A stretch of 39,799 nucleotides of DNA, from positions 1 to 39,799 of IMG/VR virus record IMGVR_UViG_3300050821_002805; one strand, written 5' to 3'. A program made the position numbers and the translations under genes. Each line of letters starts with the position of its first letter. Within the stretch, counting starts at the first letter, position 1. This stretch comes from a virus. Positions 35,847-39,799 of this stretch are shown here, piece after piece. The notes under the pieces are model-generated. The model saw only the letters and a program-made list of their open reading frames with translations. It made no database searches and was not told the DNA's origin.

Positions 35847-37879
35847 TGGTATTCGCCGGCGCACCAGCTCGCAGGGCAGGCCAAGGCGAAAGCCCGCGCT
35901 TTCAATCGCGCACCGGCACGCTCGGCACATGGGGCACCAACGCGCCGGACGACTTCGATTGGTCGGGCGATGATGATGGTCGGTTTCCTGTCACCCGGCT
36001 GCGGCAGCAATACATCGACTATCTGGCGACGAAGGTCGACGAATATGAAGAGCAGAAGCAGGCGCGGCACTACTACAACGCGGCGCACTGGACGCACGAG
36101 GAAATCCGCATCCTGCGCGCTCGCCGCCAACCGATCATTACCTTCAACAGGATCGGGCGCAAGATTGATTCCATTGTCGGTTTGGTACAGCGCTTTAGGC
36201 AGGAACCTAAAGCATATCCAAGACACCCTTCGCAGGCTCAAGGCGCCGACATAGCCACGCAATGCCTGCGTGCCGCACTGGACGGCATGGACTTCGCGGC
36301 GCTGGACTTCCAGATTTGCCGGCAGGCAGCAATCGAGGGCATCGGTGGAATCGAGCTCAAGCTTACAGAGGGAGATCATCAGGACCCTGACATTACGGGC
36401 GACTTCATTTTCGGTGATGACTTCTTCTATGATCCTCGATCATTTAAGCCGGACTTCTCTGACTCACGTTGGATGGGAATCGCCAAATGGTTGGACGTGG
36501 AGGCGGCAATTGAGCTATTCCCTGATAAGGAGCACGAGCTCCGAACGCTCATGGTCGATACCGGCTTTGATCTGACCACGCATGCCGACCGCGAATTCAA
36601 ATGGGTGTACGTCAACGAGCAGCGCTTGCGCCTCGTCGAGCACTGGTACAAGCACCGCGGAAAATGGTTCTGGTCATTCTACTGCTCGAACATGGAGCTG
36701 GCACACGGCGTCAGCCCGTTTCTCGACGAGCGCAACCGGCCAATGAACCGCTTTGTCATGTTCAGCGCGGCGGTGGATCATGACGGCGACCGTTACGGCT
36801 TCGTGCGCAACCTGAAAGGGCCGCAGGACGAGATCAACCAGCGCCGCTCCAAGATGCTGCATATCAGCAACACGTCGCGGGTATTCGCGCGCAAGGGCAG
36901 CGTGGACGATGTCGAGACGGCGCGCCGCGAGATGATGAAGCCGGACGGCTGGGTCGAGGTCAATCCGGGCTTTGATCTGCCGCAGGAAACGCAGAAGGCG
37001 GAAAACCTTGCGGCACAGGGCGAGCTTTACCAGTCAGCCACGCTTGAGGTCGACAGCTTCGCCAACATCAATCCGGCACTGATGACGCAGGACGACGATC
37101 ACTCTGGCAAGGCCATCAATCTGCTGCAGAAGGCCGGAATTGCCGAGATCGGCTCGTTTGTCCTCTACTACAAGCAATGGAAACATCGTGTTTACCGCGC
37201 CGTGTGGAACATCATCAGCCGCGAGTGGCAGAACGAGCGCTGGATTCGCGTCAGCGGTCAGGACAGCAAGATACCGCAATTCCTGCAGCTGAACGCGCCG
37301 CAGCCAGGCATGATCAATCAGTGGGGACAGCCGGTCATCATCAATGCCATCGGCTCGCTGGACGTGGATATCGTGCTCGACGACGGGCCGGACACGCCAA
37401 ACCTGCTGATGGAAGCCTACGAGATGGTCAAGGACGATCCGTCCGTGCCGTGGCCGATCAAGTTGATGCTCATGCCGATGTCGCAGGAGATGAAAGACAA
37501 GATCGACCAGATGCAGCAGCAGGCGGCGCAGCAGCAGAAGCCAGACCCGCAGACGCAGGCCAAGATACAGACGGAGCAGATCAAGCAGCAGGGCATGCAG
37601 GCCAAGAACCAGACCGAGCTTGCGCGCGAGCACATGGCGGCACAGGCCGACGCGGCGCAGTCTCAGGCCGAGGTCCAATCTCGCATGCAGGATTTGGCGA
37701 TCCAGCGCGAGAAGGCGCAGGCCGAGCGGCAGAAAATCCATCTTGAGATGGTGCAGGCGACGCAGGAGCACGCATTCCGCATGCAGGAATTGCGCGAGCA
37801 GGCGCGGACGCGTTTCGAGCAGCATGCGCAAAAGCGGGCTGAGGCCCGGCGGCGGCCGAAACAGGCGGCGGCGCGATGA
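35846..37879 (+). CDS. P22-type portal protein
   Basis: 677 residues from ATG 35846; an in-frame ATG 35753 upstream would overlap another gene. Family features of P22-like portals (P22 gp1, 725 residues) are plain: QPIITFNRIGRKIDSIVGLV, RQEPKAYPR, FQICRQAAIEGIGGIELKLT, FIFGDDFFYDPRSFKPDFSD, NRFVMFSAAVDHDGDRYGFV, and IIINAIGSLDVDIVLDDGPD. The C-terminal 150 residues are a Gln/Ala/Arg-rich coiled coil corresponding to the barrel that extends into the capsid. The portal forms the dodecameric DNA channel used by the terminase. Confidence 0.93.
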   Translation: MVFAGAPARRAGQGESPRFQSRTGTLGTWGTNAPDDFDWSGDDDGRFPVTRLRQQYIDYLATKVDEYEEQKQARHYYNAAHWTHEEIRILRARRQPIITFNRIGRKIDSIVGLVQRFRQEPKAYPRHPSQAQGADIATQCLRAALDGMDFAALDFQICRQAAIEGIGGIELKLTEGDHQDPDITGDFIFGDDFFYDPRSFKPDFSDSRWMGIAKWLDVEAAIELFPDKEHELRTLMVDTGFDLTTHADREFKWVYVNEQRLRLVEHWYKHRGKWFWSFYCSNMELAHGVSPFLDERNRPMNRFVMFSAAVDHDGDRYGFVRNLKGPQDEINQRRSKMLHISNTSRVFARKGSVDDVETARREMMKPDGWVEVNPGFDLPQETQKAENLAAQGELYQSATLEVDSFANINPALMTQDDDHSGKAINLLQKAGIAEIGSFVLYYKQWKHRVYRAVWNIISREWQNERWIRVSGQDSKIPQFLQLNAPQPGMINQWGQPVIINAIGSLDVDIVLDDGPDTPNLLMEAYEMVKDDPSVPWPIKLMLMPMSQEMKDKIDQMQQQAAQQQKPDPQTQAKIQTEQIKQQGMQAKNQTELAREHMAAQADAAQSQAEVQSRMQDLAIQREKAQAERQKIHLEMVQATQEHAFRMQELREQARTRFEQHAQKRAEARRRPKQAAAR

Positions 37880-38073
37880 AAAAGGTTCATTTGATGTGGC
37901 TGCGCAATGCGGACGGCACTCATTCATTTGTCGCCTATGAAAATCCCGATGATGCTAGGGCCAAGATCGCAGACATAGCGCGTATGGCTCCCGGCTGGAA
38001 AGGTGAGAGCGAAGTATGCGAAATTCCATATATGGAAGATAGGTGGTATATGTGGAGGCCGGGAGCCCGATAG
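37876..38073 (+). CDS. Small hypothetical protein
   Basis: 65 residues from ATG 37876, overlapping the portal stop. Trp/Met-rich beta strands (KKVHLMWLRNADGTHSFVAY) followed by a helix and a Trp-rich end (YMEDRWYMWRPG). Function unknown. Adjacent to the next ATG without a gap. Confidence 0.55.
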   Translation: MKKVHLMWLRNADGTHSFVAYENPDDARAKIADIARMAPGWKGESEVCEIPYMEDRWYMWRPGAR

Positions 38074-38277
38074 ATGGCACGAATCGCCAAGATCAAATGC
38101 GACAAGTGCGCCAGCGAGGTTGAGGCGCGCAACGTGCCGCTGCCGAATGGATGGTCGCTGTTCGTCATCACGGACTATCGCGGTGGCGCGCATCCCGATA
38201 AAACCACGCAGCACGAGCTCTGCGAGAAATGCACCGAGATGGTCAAGATGTACATCAAGGATGGGGGCATGAGATGA
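38074..38277 (+). CDS. Zinc-ribbon protein
   Basis: 67 residues from ATG 38074. CxxC pairs in KIKCDKCASEV and LCEKCTEMV fit a zinc ribbon around the strand-rich middle NVPLPNGWSLFVITDYRG. Small proteins of this type are common in phage head operons; function unknown. The TGA overlaps the next ATG. Confidence 0.65.
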   Translation: MARIAKIKCDKCASEVEARNVPLPNGWSLFVITDYRGGAHPDKTTQHELCEKCTEMVKMYIKDGGMR

Positions 38278-38681
38278 AACGGCTGATCATCGGAGTTCTG
38301 GCGTTGCTGGCGAGCGCTTCGCTGTCCGTCGCCGAGCCGCCGACCGAGGCGCATCCGGTCAAATACCTCAGCGCGGCGAGCAACAATGCAACGCTGGTGC
38401 AGGTCGGGCGCGTGCGGTTGCTCGCAATAGCAGCCGTGAACACGACGGCGACGATCTATTACCTCAAGTTCTACGACAAGGCGACGGCGCCGACATGCGG
38501 GACCGATACGCCGGTGTGGACGCTGCCGCTGCTGGTATCGACCGTGGCGCCAACGCTCGTGCCGACGCCGGATGGGCTGGAATTCTTCGCCGGGCTCGGG
38601 TTCTGCCTCGTGGCAAATCTCGTGGACAGCGACAACACCAACGCCGCGACGGGCGTGGCGATCAATCTGGGGATCAAGTGA
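38274..38681 (+). CDS. Exported hypothetical protein
   Basis: 135 residues from ATG 38274. Clear signal peptide (MKRLIIGVLALLASASLSVA) with cleavage predicted near residue 20. The mature part is beta-rich (ATIYYLKFYDKATAPTCGTD, TVAPTLVPTPDGLEFFAGLG, ATGVAINLGIK) with two Cys residues that could form a disulfide. The pattern resembles small phage structural or decoration proteins that have a signal sequence; either secretion or an unprocessed virion protein is possible. Confidence 0.65.
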   Translation: MKRLIIGVLALLASASLSVAEPPTEAHPVKYLSAASNNATLVQVGRVRLLAIAAVNTTATIYYLKFYDKATAPTCGTDTPVWTLPLLVSTVAPTLVPTPDGLEFFAGLGFCLVANLVDSDNTNAATGVAINLGIK

Positions 38682-39799
38682 GCTTCTGTCTCAGCCTCAT
38701 CAGCTTCGCGGTTGCGAGCGCCTATCTGCCAGGCATCAGCAACGCCGCGAACGCGCCGCGCTGGGCGATCATGTCGGTTGTAGTGCCGATTTTCCTGTGG
38801 GTGCTCCGTCGCCCATTGGCTTCGTCACTCGACTACGGACATGCGCTCGGCGCGGCGCTGCTAATCTGGGCGGCGCTATCCATGTGGTGGACGCCGAGCC
38901 GCTGGGACGGGGCGGACGCGCTTTGGCATTGGCTGCTGCTCGGCGGCGTGTTTGGGCTCTTTGCCCAGATCGATGACATGCGGCCGGTTTACATCGGTTT
39001 TGGGCTCGGCGTGTGCGCGAGCTCGGCGCTGATGGCTTGGCAATGGCTCGGCGCCGGGGCACCACTGACCGGGACCGTGCATATGGCCTACAAATGGGGC
39101 CTGTACCATCCGGGCGGCCTGTTTGGTAATTCGAGCTTTGCCGGGGAGGCCGCGGCGCTGGCGATCGTGGGGGCTCTTTCGCGCACATGCGATGACGACA
39201 AAACACTGCCCGTTTTGGAGCGGTTTCGCCGGCTGAAGCAGGATTGGCTTTGGTGGTTGCTTGCAGCCGGCTGCCTGCCCTGCCTCGTCCTGTCCGGCAG
39301 CCGCGGCGGCTTGTTCGCGCTCGGCGTGGTCGGCCTCGCATGGCTATGGGGCCGCTTCAAGCCACTGACGGTCGGACTTGGCTGCGTTGGCCTGGCGGTC
39401 CTGTGGGACATTGCCGGCAGCCGGACCGCGCTGGAGCGTTTTGACATTTGGGCCGATACGGCGCAAAACTTGCGCCTGTTCGGCCATGGTGTCGGGTCGT
39501 TCTGGGTCAATTTCCCAAATGGTGCAACGCACACCGATACGCTGGCAATCCGGTATGACCACGCGCATAACGACTTTCTCGAGATTGCTTACGAATTCGG
39601 CCTATGTGGCGTGGTGCTGGTCGGCGCCATCGTGGCTTTTGCGCTTCGTCATTCTCTGCGAATGGATCGGCTCGTTGTGGTCGCGTTTCTCGCGGAGGCG
39701 ACGGTCGGTTTTCCGACGTTCACCCCGGCGACGGCCTTTCTGGGAGTCGCGGTTATTGGCCATATTTGCGGTGGCTGGTATGGTCTATACGGCCGGCTC
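38678..39799 (+). CDS. O-antigen ligase/polymerase-like membrane protein (3' end outside)
   Basis: 374 codons open from GTG 38678 (overlapping the preceding TGA) to the window end; no stop reached. About ten hydrophobic segments. The Wzy_C/WaaL signature is visible: VLSGSRGGLFALGVV at about residue 203 and, after the large periplasmic loop, an HAHNDFLEIAYEFGLCGVVL block with His295 near residue 295. These proteins join or polymerise O-antigen repeats on lipid carriers in the periplasm. In a phage it would change host surface polysaccharide, possibly excluding other phages. It is in the head operon, where such a gene is not expected. Confidence 0.8.
   Translation, partial: MSFCLSLISFAVASAYLPGISNAANAPRWAIMSVVVPIFLWVLRRPLASSLDYGHALGAALLIWAALSMWWTPSRWDGADALWHWLLLGGVFGLFAQIDDMRPVYIGFGLGVCASSALMAWQWLGAGAPLTGTVHMAYKWGLYHPGGLFGNSSFAGEAAALAIVGALSRTCDDDKTLPVLERFRRLKQDWLWWLLAAGCLPCLVLSGSRGGLFALGVVGLAWLWGRFKPLTVGLGCVGLAVLWDIAGSRTALERFDIWADTAQNLRLFGHGVGSFWVNFPNGATHTDTLAIRYDHAHNDFLEIAYEFGLCGVVLVGAIVAFALRHSLRMDRLVVVAFLAEATVGFPTFTPATAFLGVAVIGHICGGWYGLYGRL

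Noticed and set aside
1-39799. tRNA genes, CRISPR arrays, IS elements, integrase and attachment sites
   Set aside because: I looked for T-loop sequences with cloverleaf flanks, evenly spaced direct repeats, transposase motifs and tyrosine or serine recombinase motifs and found none convincing. A tRNAscan or profile search could still reveal a missed case.

Overview
The window is part of a double-stranded DNA tailed-phage genome with the gene set and order of P22-like podoviruses. The DNA is GC-rich. GTG and TTG starts, stop-start overlaps (ATGA, GTGA, TGATG), a DUF3309-type small membrane protein and phage protein families familiar from rhizobial phages point to an alphaproteobacterial, probably Rhizobiales, host; this host call is inference. 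No integrase, tRNA gene or CRISPR array was found.

Layout. (1) 1-13.4 kb, rightward: head-completion and tail genes (small head proteins, gp4-like connector, an AT-richer inserted gene with an ADP-ribosyltransferase-like look, gp10-like tail hub, gp7-like and two larger DNA-ejection proteins, a collar-domain fibre, and a long fibre with a C-terminal S74 chaperone). (2) 13.4-17.4 kb, rightward: an HNH nuclease and a run of small membrane or exported proteins that look like the lysis/envelope module, but without a recognisable endolysin. (3) 17.5-19.6 kb, leftward: eight small genes, including an HTH regulator and an HExxH putative metallopeptidase, with an internal promoter covered by two inverted repeats. 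(4) 19.56-19.63 kb: overlapping divergent promoters; the rightward one would give a leaderless mRNA for a second HNH protein. (5) 19.6-22.2 kb, rightward: small accessory genes. (6) 22.2-25.6 kb, leftward: replication/recombination block with an ERF-type annealing protein and a stand-alone DnaA domain IV protein. (7) 25.7-32.9 kb, rightward: Cro-like regulator, VRR-NUC nuclease, many small genes, an MT-A70 adenine methyltransferase. (8) 33.0-39.8 kb, rightward: terminase small and large subunits, four tiny genes, P22-type portal, three small genes, and an O-antigen ligase/polymerase-like membrane protein that runs off the end.

The order terminase-portal at the right end and gp4-gp10 at the left end suggests that the window is a cut through a circularly permuted genome. 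Scaffold and coat genes, expected between portal and gp4, would lie just outside it. The genes fit a simple plan: early control and host takeover from the 19.6 kb and 25.7 kb switch regions, replication by recruiting host proteins (DnaA-like domain, ERF, nuclease, methyltransferase), then late packaging, head, tail and lysis expression. The most unusual observations are conserved start-associated sequences joined to stop codons before many small early genes, Sec-type signal peptides on two tail-fibre proteins, a Wzy/WaaL-like protein in the head operon, a DnaA-domain protein in a genome with perfect DnaA boxes, and a 16-bp perfect hairpin inside the methyltransferase gene.
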